Notes: generated from the letters alone by a model not told the origin. DNA of 64,000 nt from Allobosea sp. (GCF_030695125.1 NZ_JAUYTP010000018.1:1-64000); one strand, 5' to 3'; positions 53,812 through 62,736 are shown, counted from the first letter of the stretch. Translations and numbers: made by a program.

Positions 53812-55464
53812 ATGTCGATTCAGCCAGTGTTGAGTTCCCCGCCTCCTGCGGACACCGTCAGCCAGCGCCGGCCTTCCGCCGAGCGCGATGACGGCTCGGC
53901 GCGGGAGAGCTTCGCCCTGCCGCCGGCAGAGCCCGTTCGGGAGAATGCGACGTCCGTCCGCGAGGCGCGGAAGGACGCCGCCTCTCAGTCCGGCGAAGCG
54001 CGTCGTGAGGCCGGCGAGACACGGCGCGCGGCCGACGCTGCTGCGGCCACGGAAGACGCGGCCGAAACGCAGACCAAGAGCCAGGCGAGTTCAGCCGACA
54101 CCGGCGCGAAGGCGCAGGCCCCGGCGTCCGGCAAACCCGGCGGAGCGGTGGGCGACAGCGTCGCCAGCGCGTCTCCCCAGGCCTCACCGGCCCCGTCGAA
54201 TCTCGACATCGCGGCCCTGGTCAGCATTGCGGCCGCCGCCGAGGGCGAAAATCTGCCGACGCAGTCTGGCGAAGCCACTCAATCTGTGGGCGAGAAGCCT
54301 GTCGGCACGCAGGTCAAGGACGGGGCCGATGCTCTGTCCGCGGCCCTGCCGGAGACGGTGAGCGTCGACGTCGCAATCGCACCGCTCGACCCCATCGCTG
54401 CGGCGCAGACGCCGTCCGCGCCGGTCGTGGCCCTGCCGATCGACGTGGCGCTCGCGGTCAACGTGCCCGCTACCGAAGGAGAAGGCGAAGGCGATTGGCT
54501 CGCCGGCAAGGCGCAATCCACGCCAGGCGTAGTGGTGATCCCGGCTGCGGCTGGGCCCGAGACGGCCGACGCCGACGGCTCCGATGCGGCCGGGTCCATG
54601 CCGGTGCTGCCGGGGCAGTCCGGCGCGACAGGCGCTGCCGCAGCGGGCGCGACCGCCACGGCCGAGCCGGCATCCGGGATCCCGTCCCCGACCGGTGCGT
54701 CGGCCATCCCTGCGACCCTGGCCGCGATCTCGGCTGCGACCTTGTCGGTCACCGGCGACGCCGGGCAGCCGGCCAAGACCGGCGCCGTGGCCAAGGGCGG
54801 CGAAGAGGCCGCCAAGCTGCAAGGCGGCGCGACCCCGGCGCCGGGACCCGCCGCGCCGGAGCCCAAATCCCTCGAGACCTTCGAGCAGGCGCTCAACGCT
54901 GTCGACCTGTCGGCGGGCAACGCCCAGGGGGCTGCGCGGCCCGACCCCCTGCGCCTGATGACGACGCAAGAGCCGATGGCCGCCCAGCCCGGCGCCCCGC
55001 AAGGTCAGGCGACGGCGGCGAGCCAGCCGACCCCGCTGCATGTGCTGCCGATCGAGATCGGTCTGCGGGCGCTCGCCGGGGCCCGCCAGTTCGAGATCAG
55101 GCTCGACCCCGGCGAACTCGGGCGTGTCGATGTCAGCCTCTCGATCTCCGAGTCCGGCGAAGTCAGCGCCAAGATGGTTGTCGACCGCGTCGAGACGCTG
55201 CATCTGCTGCAGCGCGACGCCCGCACGCTCGAGCGGGCCTTCGAACAGGCCGGGCTGAAACCCTCCGATGCCGGTGTCGACATCTCGCTGCGCGATCCCG
55301 CCGACCAGTCGGGCTTCCGGCAGAACCGGCAGCAGGACGAGGCGTCGCAGCAGCGGCGTGGCCCCGTCACGGGTTCCGAGACCGACGAAAACACATCCAT
55401 TCCCGCGCTGTCTGCGCCGCTACGCCGCTTCGTGCGGCTCGGCGGCGTCGATATGAGCGTCTGA
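53812..55464 (+). CDS. fliK: Flagellar hook-length control protein FliK
   Basis: 550 residues. A long Ala/Pro/Gly-rich low-complexity region (residues 1-400) precedes the conserved C-terminal substrate-specificity switch domain (LPIEIGLRALAGARQFEIRL, DPGELGRVDVSLSI, LHLLQRDARTLERAF, QAGLKPSDAGVDISL). FliK is exported and acts as a ruler that stops hook growth. ATG 53812 (MSIQPV) is chosen; GTG 53788-53790 is an alternative. 16 bases separate it from flgD. Confidence 0.9.
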   Translation: MSIQPVLSSPPPADTVSQRRPSAERDDGSARESFALPPAEPVRENATSVREARKDAASQSGEARREAGETRRAADAAAATEDAAETQTKSQASSADTGAKAQAPASGKPGGAVGDSVASASPQASPAPSNLDIAALVSIAAAAEGENLPTQSGEATQSVGEKPVGTQVKDGADALSAALPETVSVDVAIAPLDPIAAAQTPSAPVVALPIDVALAVNVPATEGEGEGDWLAGKAQSTPGVVVIPAAAGPETADADGSDAAGSMPVLPGQSGATGAAAAGATATAEPASGIPSPTGASAIPATLAAISAATLSVTGDAGQPAKTGAVAKGGEEAAKLQGGATPAPGPAAPEPKSLETFEQALNAVDLSAGNAQGAARPDPLRLMTTQEPMAAQPGAPQGQATAASQPTPLHVLPIEIGLRALAGARQFEIRLDPGELGRVDVSLSISESGEVSAKMVVDRVETLHLLQRDARTLERAFEQAGLKPSDAGVDISLRDPADQSGFRQNRQQDEASQQRRGPVTGSETDENTSIPALSAPLRRFVRLGGVDMSV

Positions 55465-55480
55465 CCAGAGGAGGAGCGCC

Positions 55481-56161
55481 ATGGCCGTCTCCAACACCAC
55501 CGGCACCACGAGCAATGCCGCCGCCTCATCGGCGAGCAGCAGCACCACCGCCACCGGCGGCGCCGCGATCGCGCAGAACTTCGACCAGTTCCTGAGCCTG
55601 CTGACCACGCAGCTCAAGAACCAGTCGCCGCTCGATCCGCTCGACACCAACCAGTTCACGGCGCAGCTCGTCCAGTTCGCCGGAGTCGAGCAGCAGCTCA
55701 AGACAAACGAGACGCTGACGTCGCTGCTCAGCCTCAATTCGGCGGGAACGGCGACGAGCGCGGTCGGCTTCATCGGCTCGACCATCACCGCCGACGGCGC
55801 CACGACTCGTCTGGAAAAGGGCAAGGCCGAGTGGCAGGTCAACGTGCCGCGCGGCGGCGCCGCGACGATCACGATCAAGGATTCGAAGGGCAGCGTCGTG
55901 CAGACGCTGACCAAGACCCTCGTCGCGGGCGACCAGTCCTATAAATGGGACGGCAAGACCTCGACCGCCCAGACGGCGGCCGACGGCGAGTACACGATCA
56001 CGATCGACGCCAAGGACAACGCCGGGGCCGCGATGACGGCGACGACGAAGATCGCCGGCGTCGTCGACGGCGTCGATTTCACCGGTTCGATCCCGACCCT
56101 GAAGATCGGCGCGATCAGCGTTCCGATCGACAAGGTCAAGAGCGTCGTCCGGACGAATTGA
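55481..56161 (+). CDS. flgD: Flagellar hook capping protein FlgD
   Basis: 226 residues. Conserved N-terminal block NFDQFLSLLTTQLKNQSPLDPLDTNQFTAQLVQFAGVEQQL, then the FlgD Ig-like/Tudor region (DSKGSVVQTLTKTLVAGDQSYKWDGKT, DGEYTITIDAKD). It caps the growing hook. GGAGGAG precedes the ATG. Co-transcribed with fliK. Confidence 0.96.
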   Translation: MAVSNTTGTTSNAAASSASSSTTATGGAAIAQNFDQFLSLLTTQLKNQSPLDPLDTNQFTAQLVQFAGVEQQLKTNETLTSLLSLNSAGTATSAVGFIGSTITADGATTRLEKGKAEWQVNVPRGGAATITIKDSKGSVVQTLTKTLVAGDQSYKWDGKTSTAQTAADGEYTITIDAKDNAGAAMTATTKIAGVVDGVDFTGSIPTLKIGAISVPIDKVKSVVRTN

Positions 56162-56266
56162 GGCGAATCAGCGATGCCGACAGCCAGTTGCTTTGCCTTA
56201 GGCAATTCTTAAAGCGGCGGGCCTATGCTCAGCACAAGTAGCTCTGTTGAGTTGTGTGAGTGTACC

Positions 56267-56542
56267 ATGAGCGAGCCTTTGCGACCGCGGGTGAAATACG
56301 TGATCGGGCCGGACGGCAGTCCGCTGACGATCGCTGATCTCCCGCCCATGAATACCCGCCGCTGGGTGATCCGGCGCAAGGCAGAGGTCGTCGCCGCCGT
56401 GCGCGGGGGCCTTCTGAGTCTTGAAGAGGCCTGCCAGCGCTACACGCTGACAGTCGATGAATTCCTGAGCTGGCAGATGTCGATCGACCAGCATGGCCTC
56501 GCCGGCCTGCGAACCACGCGCATCCAGCACTATCGCCAGTAG
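56267..56542 (+). CDS. sciP: CtrA inhibitor SciP (DUF1153 protein)
   Basis: 91 residues. Nearly all of the protein matches the SciP/DUF1153 core: KYVIGPDGSPLTIADLPP, NTRRWVIRRKAEVVAAVRGG, LLSLEEACQRYTLTVDEFLSW and LAGLRTTRIQ. In Caulobacter SciP binds CtrA and DNA and blocks transcription of CtrA targets, including flagellar genes, in G1. It has its own intrinsic terminator and lies directly before a CtrA-like box and fliF. ATG 56267 has only a weak ribosome site. Confidence 0.93.
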   Translation: MSEPLRPRVKYVIGPDGSPLTIADLPPMNTRRWVIRRKAEVVAAVRGGLLSLEEACQRYTLTVDEFLSWQMSIDQHGLAGLRTTRIQHYRQ

Positions 56543-56571
56543 TCCCGCCTGCACGCTTTTGCAGCCGTTCG

Positions 56572-56604
56572 AGGCGCCGGTCCCCAGGGTCCGGCGCCTT
56601 TTTC
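56572..56604 (+). terminator. Rho-independent terminator after sciP
   Basis: Perfect 9-base stem AGGCGCCGG / CCGGCGCCT with a 10-base loop followed by a T run, 30 bases after the sciP stop. It separates sciP transcription from the fliF operon. Confidence 0.88.
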
Positions 56605-56690
56605 GTTGGTAGTTGCGCCCGTCCGAGGGCCCAGAGCGGCGCCCTGGCGAAGGCCGGGGCGGACAATCTTTCGCGGCCGCTCGGCAAAAA

Positions 56691-56706
56691 TTAACCAGAC
56701 GCTAAC
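56691..56706 (+). promoter_or_regulatory. CtrA-like box upstream of fliF
   Basis: TTAA-CCAGACG-CTAAC matches the CtrA consensus TTAA-N7-TTAAC except for one base. It lies 76-91 bases before the chosen fliF start and downstream of sciP and its terminator, consistent with CtrA starting the flagellar cascade at the fliF operon. Confidence 0.7.
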
Positions 56707-56715
56707 CACGCACCG

Positions 56716-56728
56716 GGAAAAACTTGCC
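56716..56728. promoter_or_regulatory. Candidate FlbD-type site at fliF promoter
   Basis: GGAA-AAACT-TGCC, one mismatch from the GGCA-N5-TGCC form seen before fliK and flhA, placed 10 bases after the CtrA-like box. In Caulobacter FlbD represses fliF from a site at the promoter; this location would suit the same role. Confidence 0.4.
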
Positions 56729-56781
56729 TAGTGACCCGCATCCCGGCGCGGGCGAGGCGACTTTGTGAAACGGATAGCGGT

Positions 56782-58458
56782 GTGAGCGGCATCGTCCAAC
56801 AGTTCTCGCGTTTCGGAGCACCGCGCCTTGCGGCGATGCTCGCGGTGACGCTCGCGCTCGTCGGCTTCTTCGGCTTCGTCATGATGCGCATGTCCCAGCC
56901 GGCGATGAGCGTGCTGTTTTCTGATCTTTCGCAGCAGGATGTCAGCGCGATCCTCAAGGATCTCGACACGCGCGGCGTCAAATACGAGTTGCGCGCCGAC
57001 GGCCAGACCATCCTGGTGGACAAGACCGTGGTGCCGCGGCTGCGGCTGGACCTCGCCAGCAAGGGCATCCCGGCCGGCGGCGGCGTCGGCTATGAGATCT
57101 TCGACAAGGGCGACGCCTTCTCGTCGACCAGTTTCGTCCAGAACATCAATCATTTGCGTGCGCTCGAGGGCGAGCTTTCGCGCACCATCCGGTCGATCAG
57201 CCGGGTCCAGGCCGCGCGCGTCCATCTCGTTATCCCTGAGAAGCGGCTGTTCGAGCGCGACCGGGAGCCGCCGCGCGCCTCGATCGCGCTCAAGCTCGCC
57301 GGCGATCTCGACGCGGCTCAGGTGCGCGCGGTGCGCCACCTCGTCTCCTCGGCCGTGGATGGGCTCAAGCCTGAGCGCGTGTCGATCGTCGACGAGCGTG
57401 GGCGCCTGCTCGCGGACGGCGCGCAGTCCGACAATGGCGTGGCCGGCCTCGGCATCGAGGAGCGCCAGGTTGGGATCGAAAAGCGGCTCAAACTCCAGAT
57501 CGAGGACATCGTCGCCAGCATCGTCGGCCATGGCCGGGCTCGCGTGCAGGTTTCCGCTGCCTTGGACAGCAACCGGGTCGAAAGCCGGTCGGAGACGTTC
57601 GATCCCGAGAGCCGGGTCGTTCGCTCGAGCCAGAACCGCACGGAAGCCTCGACGACCACGGAAGGCGGCGGCGGCGTGACGGTCGGCAACGAGCTGCCCG
57701 GTGCGCAGCCGGGGCAGGGCGGCAATGCCGCGCCCAAGGACGCCACGCAGAAGAACGAGGAGGTCGTCAATTACGAGATCTCCCGCACCACCCGCACCGA
57801 GGTGCTCGAAGGCGGCCGGGTCAAGAAGCTCTCGGTCGCCGTGCTCGTCGACGGCACCTACACGCGCACGCCCAATGGCGAGGTGACCTATCAGCCGCGC
57901 AGCGCCGAGGAACTCGAGCGGATCGGCCAGCTGGTGCGGACGGCGGTCGGCTTCGACGATGGGCGCGGCGACAAGATCGAGGTCGTCAATCTGCGCTTCG
58001 CGGAGGCGCCGCCGGCCGTGACGGAGCTGGTCGAGCAGAGCCTGGTGCAACAGCTCCTGTCCTTCACCAAGGAGGATCTGGTGCGGTTCGCCGAGCTCGG
58101 CGTGATCGCACTGCTGACGCTGATCGTCCTGATGGTGGTGGTGCGCCCGCTGCTCAAGCAGGTGCTGGCGCCGGATCCGGGCGTGGCGCGGGCGTTGCCG
58201 ATGTTCATGCGCAACGGCGTGGCGATCGCCGGGCCCGAGACCACCGGCGATCCGGCGGGAACGCGCACGCTCGCCGCGGTCGGCGACAGCGACGGGGTTC
58301 AGGTCGACATGCCGTCCGAGCGGATGCTCGCCGTCGCTCAGATCAAGGGGCAGCTCAAGGCGCAGTCGGTCGAAAAGATCGGCAAGATGGTTTCGCAGAA
58401 TCCGGCCGACAGCGTCGCCGTGCTGCGGACCTGGATCCACGAAAAAGCTCCGGCATGA
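56782..58458 (+). CDS. fliF: Flagellar MS-ring protein FliF
   Basis: 558 residues. N-terminal membrane helix (LAAMLAVTLALVGFFGFVMM), YscJ/FliF ring-building domain (SVLFSDLSQQDVSAILKDLDTRGVKYEL, GGVGYEIFDKGDAFSSTSFVQNINHLRALEGEL), a Gly-rich variable region with NYEISRTTRTEV, a second helix (LGVIALLTLIVLMVVVRPLL) and the C-terminal FliG-binding tail. GTG 56782 (VSGIVQQFSRFG) fits family N termini best; a GTG at 56731 lies next to the regulatory site and would add 17 unlike residues. Confidence 0.95.
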   Translation: MSGIVQQFSRFGAPRLAAMLAVTLALVGFFGFVMMRMSQPAMSVLFSDLSQQDVSAILKDLDTRGVKYELRADGQTILVDKTVVPRLRLDLASKGIPAGGGVGYEIFDKGDAFSSTSFVQNINHLRALEGELSRTIRSISRVQAARVHLVIPEKRLFERDREPPRASIALKLAGDLDAAQVRAVRHLVSSAVDGLKPERVSIVDERGRLLADGAQSDNGVAGLGIEERQVGIEKRLKLQIEDIVASIVGHGRARVQVSAALDSNRVESRSETFDPESRVVRSSQNRTEASTTTEGGGGVTVGNELPGAQPGQGGNAAPKDATQKNEEVVNYEISRTTRTEVLEGGRVKKLSVAVLVDGTYTRTPNGEVTYQPRSAEELERIGQLVRTAVGFDDGRGDKIEVVNLRFAEAPPAVTELVEQSLVQQLLSFTKEDLVRFAELGVIALLTLIVLMVVVRPLLKQVLAPDPGVARALPMFMRNGVAIAGPETTGDPAGTRTLAAVGDSDGVQVDMPSERMLAVAQIKGQLKAQSVEKIGKMVSQNPADSVAVLRTWIHEKAPA

Positions 58459-58472
58459 CGGGGCTCTGAACC

Positions 58473-59546
58473 ATGGCAGAAGCACGTTCCATCGCCACCC
58501 GAAACTCCGGCGACTCCATCGAGGGCGGCGGCGGCGGCGTCACCAACATCGACGAGATGACCGGCCCGCAGCGCGCGGCCGTGATCCTGCTCGTGCTTGG
58601 CGAGGAGCACGGCAAGACGATCTGGTCGGAGTTCGACGACGAGGAAATCCGCATCATCACCCGGGCGATGGCGGAGCTCGGCACGGTCGATTCCGACGAC
58701 GTCGAACGGCTGATGCTCGACTTCGTCGGGAAATTGTCGAGCGCCGGCGCCGTTACCGGCTCGTTCGACCGCACGATTTCGCTGCTTGAGAAGATTCTGC
58801 CGACCGATCAGGTCGCGATGATCATGGAGGAGATCCGTGGTCCGGCCGGCCGCAACATGTGGCAGAAGCTCGGCAACATCGACGCTGTGGTGCTCGCCAA
58901 CTTCCTCAAGAACGAATACCCGCAGACGATCGCGGTGATCTTGTCGAAGATCCGGGCCGATCATGCGGCCAATGTCCTGCGCAATCTGCCCAATGATCTC
59001 TCGATCGAGGTCGTCGGCCGGATGCTGAGGCTGGAGGGTGTGCAGAAGGAAGCGCTCGACCATATCGAGAACACGCTGCGGACCGAGTTCGTCGCGACCC
59101 TTACCCAGACGCGTCGCCGCGATCCCCATGAAATGATGGCGGAAATCTTCAACGGATTCGACCGGCAGACGGAAATGCGCTTCCTGTCGGCGCTGGACGC
59201 CTCCAATCAGGAATCGGCCGAGCGCATCCGGGCGCTGATGTTCACCTTCGAGGATCTGGGCAAGCTCGACCCCGCGGGGCTGCAGACGCTGATGCGCCAG
59301 ATCGACAAGGACACGCTGGCCCGCGCGCTCAAGGGGGCCAGCGAGACGATGCGGGACTTCTTCTTCAGCGCCATGTCGCAGCGCGCCGTCAAGAACATGC
59401 AGGACGACATGCAGGGACTCGGCCCCTTGCGCCTCAAGGAGGTCGACGAGGCGCAGACCAAGCTGGTCACGCTGACAAAGGACCTGGCCGACAAGGGCGA
59501 GATCGTGCTGTCCAAGGGCAATTCGGAAGACGAACTGGTCTATTGA
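58473..59546 (+). CDS. fliG: Flagellar motor switch protein FliG
   Basis: 357 residues. FliG N-terminal domain (MTGPQRAAVILLVLGEEHGKTIW), central EHPQ-like region reading NEYPQTIAVILSKI, and the C-terminal torque helix block (EDLGKLDPAGLQTLMRQIDKDTLARALKG, FFFSAMSQRAVKNMQDDM) with the charged residues that contact the stator. It has an extra Gly-rich stretch near residue 20. The gene ends in a 1-base overlap with fliH. Confidence 0.96.
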   Translation: MAEARSIATRNSGDSIEGGGGGVTNIDEMTGPQRAAVILLVLGEEHGKTIWSEFDDEEIRIITRAMAELGTVDSDDVERLMLDFVGKLSSAGAVTGSFDRTISLLEKILPTDQVAMIMEEIRGPAGRNMWQKLGNIDAVVLANFLKNEYPQTIAVILSKIRADHAANVLRNLPNDLSIEVVGRMLRLEGVQKEALDHIENTLRTEFVATLTQTRRRDPHEMMAEIFNGFDRQTEMRFLSALDASNQESAERIRALMFTFEDLGKLDPAGLQTLMRQIDKDTLARALKGASETMRDFFFSAMSQRAVKNMQDDMQGLGPLRLKEVDEAQTKLVTLTKDLADKGEIVLSKGNSEDELVY

Positions 59547-60154
59547 TGATGAGCACCGCCCAGAAATTTACGTTCGGCACCGATTTCCGTGAAGGGGGAC
59601 GGCGCGCCGCGGGTGAGGCCGACGTCGCGGCCGCACGCGCCGAGGGCGTGGCCGCCGGCCGCGAGCAGGGCCGGCGCGAGGCTGAAATGCAGCTGAACGG
59701 GCTTGTGGCGCAACTGGCGCGGGCTGCCGAGCGGCTGGTCACGCAGCAGGCCGTCCATGCCGCCGAGGTCGAGGCACAGGCGGCCTATGTCGCCATCGTC
59801 GCCGCCAAGGCGCTGGCCGGAGCGGCCTTGAACGAGCGTCCGGCCGCGGCTCTCGAAAGCGGTCTGCGCGAATGCCTCGGCCATGCGCGCCTGGCGCCCC
59901 ATCTGGTCATGCGCGTCAACGACGGCGCCGTCGAAGCGGCGGAAGGACTGGTCAAGCGCCTGGTCCAGGAAATGGGCTTCGCCGGTCGCGTCGTGGTGCT
60001 GGGCGACCCCGACATCGCGGCCGGCGACGGCCGCATCGAATGGGCCGATGGCGGTTTCGCCATCGAGTCGGAACGTCTGGCGCAACTGGTCGATCAGGCC
60101 GTTGCGACGATGTTTCCGGGCTTCCGGCCCCCAGCGAGTGAGGACGACAGATGA
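59546..60154 (+). CDS. fliH: FliH/FlbE-type flagellar assembly protein
   Basis: 202 residues. Ala/Glu/Arg-rich N-terminal helix (AAARAEGVAAGREQGRREAE) with FliH-like coiled coil, then a C-terminal domain (LAPHLVMRVND, AGRVVVLGDPDIAAGDGRIEWADGG). In Alphaproteobacteria this position is held by FliH/FlbE, regulator of the export ATPase. Start is ATG 59546 or 59549. It overlaps fliN by 4 bases. Confidence 0.85.
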   Translation: MMSTAQKFTFGTDFREGGRRAAGEADVAAARAEGVAAGREQGRREAEMQLNGLVAQLARAAERLVTQQAVHAAEVEAQAAYVAIVAAKALAGAALNERPAAALESGLRECLGHARLAPHLVMRVNDGAVEAAEGLVKRLVQEMGFAGRVVVLGDPDIAAGDGRIEWADGGFAIESERLAQLVDQAVATMFPGFRPPASEDDR

Positions 60155-60501
60155 GCGCGGACAACGATCTCAAGCTGCCGCCCCTGAACCCGGCGGACCT
60201 GTCCTTCGACCACAACGACAGTTCGGTGGCGCGGTCGGGGCCGATCCCGGTCAAGACGGCCGAGGATCTCGAGCAGGTCTTCGACGTGCCGGTCAACGTT
60301 TCTGCGGTGCTGGGTTCGTCCAAGATCGCGATCGGCGATCTGCTCCAGATCGTGCCTGGAGCCGTGCTCGAGCTCGACCGGCGCGTCGGCGAGGCCATCG
60401 ACATCTTCGTCAACGAGCGCCTGGTGGCGCGCGGCGAGGTCGTCGTGGTCGAGGACCGGCTCGGCGTCACCATGACCGAAATCATCAAGGCCGACCGGTG
60501 A
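60151..60501 (+). CDS. fliN: Flagellar motor switch protein FliN
   Basis: 116 residues. C-terminal SpoA domain: DVPVNVSAVLGSSKIAIGDLLQIVPGAVLEL, DIFVNERLVARGEVVVVEDRLGVTMTEI. Part of the C-ring. FliM is not in the window. Coupled to fliH by an ATGA overlap. Confidence 0.95.
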   Translation: MSADNDLKLPPLNPADLSFDHNDSSVARSGPIPVKTAEDLEQVFDVPVNVSAVLGSSKIAIGDLLQIVPGAVLELDRRVGEAIDIFVNERLVARGEVVVVEDRLGVTMTEIIKADR

Positions 60502-60545
60502 TGCCCGGCCCGCTCGTCACGCATTCACGCAGAAAGGCCTGAGCC

Positions 60546-61910
60546 ATGCGCCTCATCATTGCCGGCGGTCTCAAGGGGCAACTCATCGCGGCCGCCAAGA
60601 TCGCGATCGCCCATGGCGCCAACGTCACCCATACCGAAAGCCTCGATCAGACCCTGGCCGTTCTGCGCGCCAAGGGCGCCGACCTGCTCATGGTCGAAGT
60701 GACGCTGCCGGTGGCGCAGTTCGTCGCGGCGCTCGAGGCCGAGCGCATCCGCACGCCGATCGTCGCCTGCGGCACCTCGACCGATGCGCGCGCCGCTGTC
60801 GCCGCGATCCAGGCGGGCGCGCGCGAATATGTGCCGCTGCCGCCCGACCCGGAACTGATCGCGGCCGTGCTGGAAGCCGTCGCGGCCGACCAGTCGAGCC
60901 TGATCTGGAAGGATCCGGCGATGGAGCGGGTCGTGCAGCTCGCCGCGCAGATCGCGCGCTCGGATGCGCCGGTGCTGGTGACCGGCGAGAGCGGCACCGG
61001 CAAGGAGGTGATCGCGCGTCACCTGCACCAGAAATCGCTGCGCAAGGACAAGCCTTTCGTCGCCGTCAACTGTGCGGCCATCCCCGACAACCTGCTCGAA
61101 TCCGAGCTGTTCGGGCATGAAAAGGGCGCCTTCACCGGCGCGATCGCGCGTCGGATCGGCAAGTTCGAGGAGGCCAATGGCGGCACGCTGCTGCTGGACG
61201 AAGTGTCCGAGATGGATGTCCGCCTCCAGGCGAAGCTGCTGCGCGCCCTGCAGGAGCGGATGATCGACCGCGTCGGCGGCACGACGCCGGTCAAGGTCGA
61301 TCTGCGCATCATCGCCACGTCGAACCGCAATCTCGGCGATGCGGTCCGCGAGGGCTCGTTCCGCGAGGACCTGTTCTACCGTCTCAACGTCGTGCATCTG
61401 CGCCTGCCGGCGCTGCGCGAGCGGCCGGGCGACATCCTGGCGCTTGCCGACCATTTCGCCCGCAAATACGCCGAGCTCAACGGCATGCCGCTGCGACCGA
61501 TCGCGACCGATGCCCGCAAGCTGCTGTTGACGAACAGCTGGCGCGGCAATGTCCGCGAGCTCGAGAACACGATCCATCGTGCGGTGCTGCTGGCAAAGGG
61601 CGCCGAGATCGGCGCCGAGGCCGTGATGACGCCCGAGGGCGAGACGCTGGGACCGGCCTCGGGACGCGACACGGCCGCGCGCGCCGCGCAGACGGCGGAG
61701 GCCATGACGCGCTCGCTGGTCGGCCACACCGTCGCCGATGTCGAGCGCGAGCTGATTCTCGACACGCTCGACCATGTGCTGGGCAACCGCACGCATGCGG
61801 CCAAGATCCTGGGGATCTCGATCCGCACGTTGCGCAACAAGCTCAGCGAATACACATCCGCTGGCATCGCGGTCGCCGAGCCGGGTCAGGCGCGCGTCAA
61901 CGCGCTCTGA
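60546..61910 (+). CDS. flbD: Sigma-54-dependent flagellar regulator FlbD
   Basis: 454 residues. A degenerate receiver (1-115), a sigma-54 AAA+ domain (Walker [15 protein letters not shown] loop, Walker [10 protein letters not shown], arginine-finger region [10 protein letters not shown]) and a Fis-type HTH ([17 protein letters not shown]). It matches Caulobacter FlbD along its length. The receiver lacks the N-terminal acidic pair and has Glu (E51, LLMVEV) where the phosphorylated Asp would be, so activity is probably controlled by assembly state (FliX-like partner) rather than phosphorylation. Last gene of the fliF operon; 44 bases after fliN. Confidence 0.94.
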   Translation: MRLIIAGGLKGQLIAAAKIAIAHGANVTHTESLDQTLAVLRAKGADLLMVEVTLPVAQFVAALEAERIRTPIVACGTSTDARAAVAAIQAGAREYVPLPPDPELIAAVLEAVAADQSSLIWKDPAMERVVQLAAQIARSDAPVLVTGESGTGKEVIARHLHQKSLRKDKPFVAVNCAAIPDNLLESELFGHEKGAFTGAIARRIGKFEEANGGTLLLDEVSEMDVRLQAKLLRALQERMIDRVGGTTPVKVDLRIIATSNRNLGDAVREGSFREDLFYRLNVVHLRLPALRERPGDILALADHFARKYAELNGMPLRPIATDARKLLLTNSWRGNVRELENTIHRAVLLAKGAEIGAEAVMTPEGETLGPASGRDTAARAAQTAEAMTRSLVGHTVADVERELILDTLDHVLGNRTHAAKILGISIRTLRNKLSEYTSAGIAVAEPGQARVNAL

Positions 61911-61925
61911 TCCGTCTCCCGCCGC

Positions 61926-62255
61926 TCAGTAATAGCGCCGACGGTAGCGCGGGCGGGCATAGTAACGCGGCCGGGCGTAATAGCGGGGACGCGCATAGAC
62001 GCGCGGGCGGGCATAATACCGGGGCCGGGCGTAATAGCGCGGCCGGCTGTAATAGTACTGGCTGAACTCCGCATCGGTCTTGTCCAGCCCCTCGGCGAGT
62101 TCGGCGTTAACCGTCTCGTCGTCACGCGTGGGACCGTGTTCCGGCGCCGGGGTCGGCGTTGGCACCGGCTGGGCCGCCTGGGCCGCGGCCATGCCTCCGA
62201 GGCTTGCTGCGGCGAGGCCGCCAATCAGTGTCGCGATGAATGAACGTCTGTCCAC
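61926..62255 (-). CDS. Exported Arg/Tyr-rich repeat protein (RPRYYA repeats)
   Basis: 109 residues. The N terminus looks like a signal peptide (MDRRSFIATLIGGLAAASLGG, AAAQA). A Pro/Thr linker and a short acidic helix (ELAEGLDKTDAEFSQ) follow, and from about residue 66 to the end six RPR(Y/V)Y-type units with Tyr pairs. The DNA there is a degenerate 18-base tandem repeat. No enzymatic motif. It shares MDRRSF, GGLAAASLGG and GLDKxDAxFxQ with the next gene, so the two are paralogues with different repeat tails. The tail could bind anionic polymer or be cross-linked through tyrosines. Function unknown. Confidence 0.75.
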   Translation of the reverse strand: MDRRSFIATLIGGLAAASLGGMAAAQAAQPVPTPTPAPEHGPTRDDETVNAELAEGLDKTDAEFSQYYYSRPRYYARPRYYARPRVYARPRYYARPRYYARPRYRRRYY

Positions 62256-62375
62256 GGCGTCCTCCGAGTCTGTTGGGTTGCTGAGCTTACCTTACGTTCA
62301 TAACCTGACAACCGCGCTCCCGGGTAATGCATATGAAGGATGCGCGGTTGCGTCGGCTGCCTTTCCGATCCGGTC

Positions 62376-62405
62376 GTCGGCGCCGCCAGGGATGGTGGCG
62401 CCGAC
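62376..62405 (-). terminator. Hairpin between the two repeat-protein genes
   Basis: GTCGGCGCC / GGCGCCGAC, 9-base perfect arms with a 12-base loop, just after the stop codon of the second repeat-protein gene on the minus strand. No T run; probable weak terminator or 3'-end stabiliser. Confidence 0.55.
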
Positions 62406-62412
62406 AAGTCGA

Positions 62413-62736
62413 TCAGCGCACGATCACGCGACGGCGCACGACGGGGCCGCGACGGCGGCCGTAATAGGCCCGCGGACGGCGACGGACGATCACGCGCTGG
62501 CGGACGACCGGCCGGCCATAGGGGCCGCGGCGGCGAATGACCCGCTCGCGCACCACCACCTGGTTGAAGTCGGCGTCGGCCTTGTCGAGGCCGGCCTTGG
62601 TGGCGGCATCGAGGTCGCCCGGCGCGATCGGGGCGGTCACCGGGCCCTGCTCGGCGGCGTGGGACAGGGCGATTCCACCCAGGCTGGCCGCGGCCAGGCC
62701 ACCGAAAATGCTCATTACGAACGAACGTCTATCCAA
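62413..62736 (-). CDS. Exported Arg/Val-rich paralogue of the RPRYYA protein
   Basis: 107 residues from a TTG start: GGAG lies 7 bases before TTG 62736, giving MDRRSFVMSIFGGLAAASLGG, which aligns with the neighbour; an ATG at 62742 is only one base from that site. Signal-peptide-like N terminus, acidic linker (GLDKADADFNQ) and a very basic C terminus from residue 60 (RRRGPYGRPVVRQRVIVRRR, then RAYYGRRRGPVVRRR). No known domain. Same strand as the RPRYYA gene but separated by a hairpin. Function unknown. Confidence 0.7.
   Translation of the reverse strand: MDRRSFVMSIFGGLAAASLGGIALSHAAEQGPVTAPIAPGDLDAATKAGLDKADADFNQVVVRERVIRRRGPYGRPVVRQRVIVRRRPRAYYGRRRGPVVRRRVIVR

Noticed and set aside
61926-62060. 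Regular short repeats resembling a CRISPR array
   Set aside because: The 18-base units are in-frame codons for RPRYYA repeats without unique spacers and there are no cas genes.
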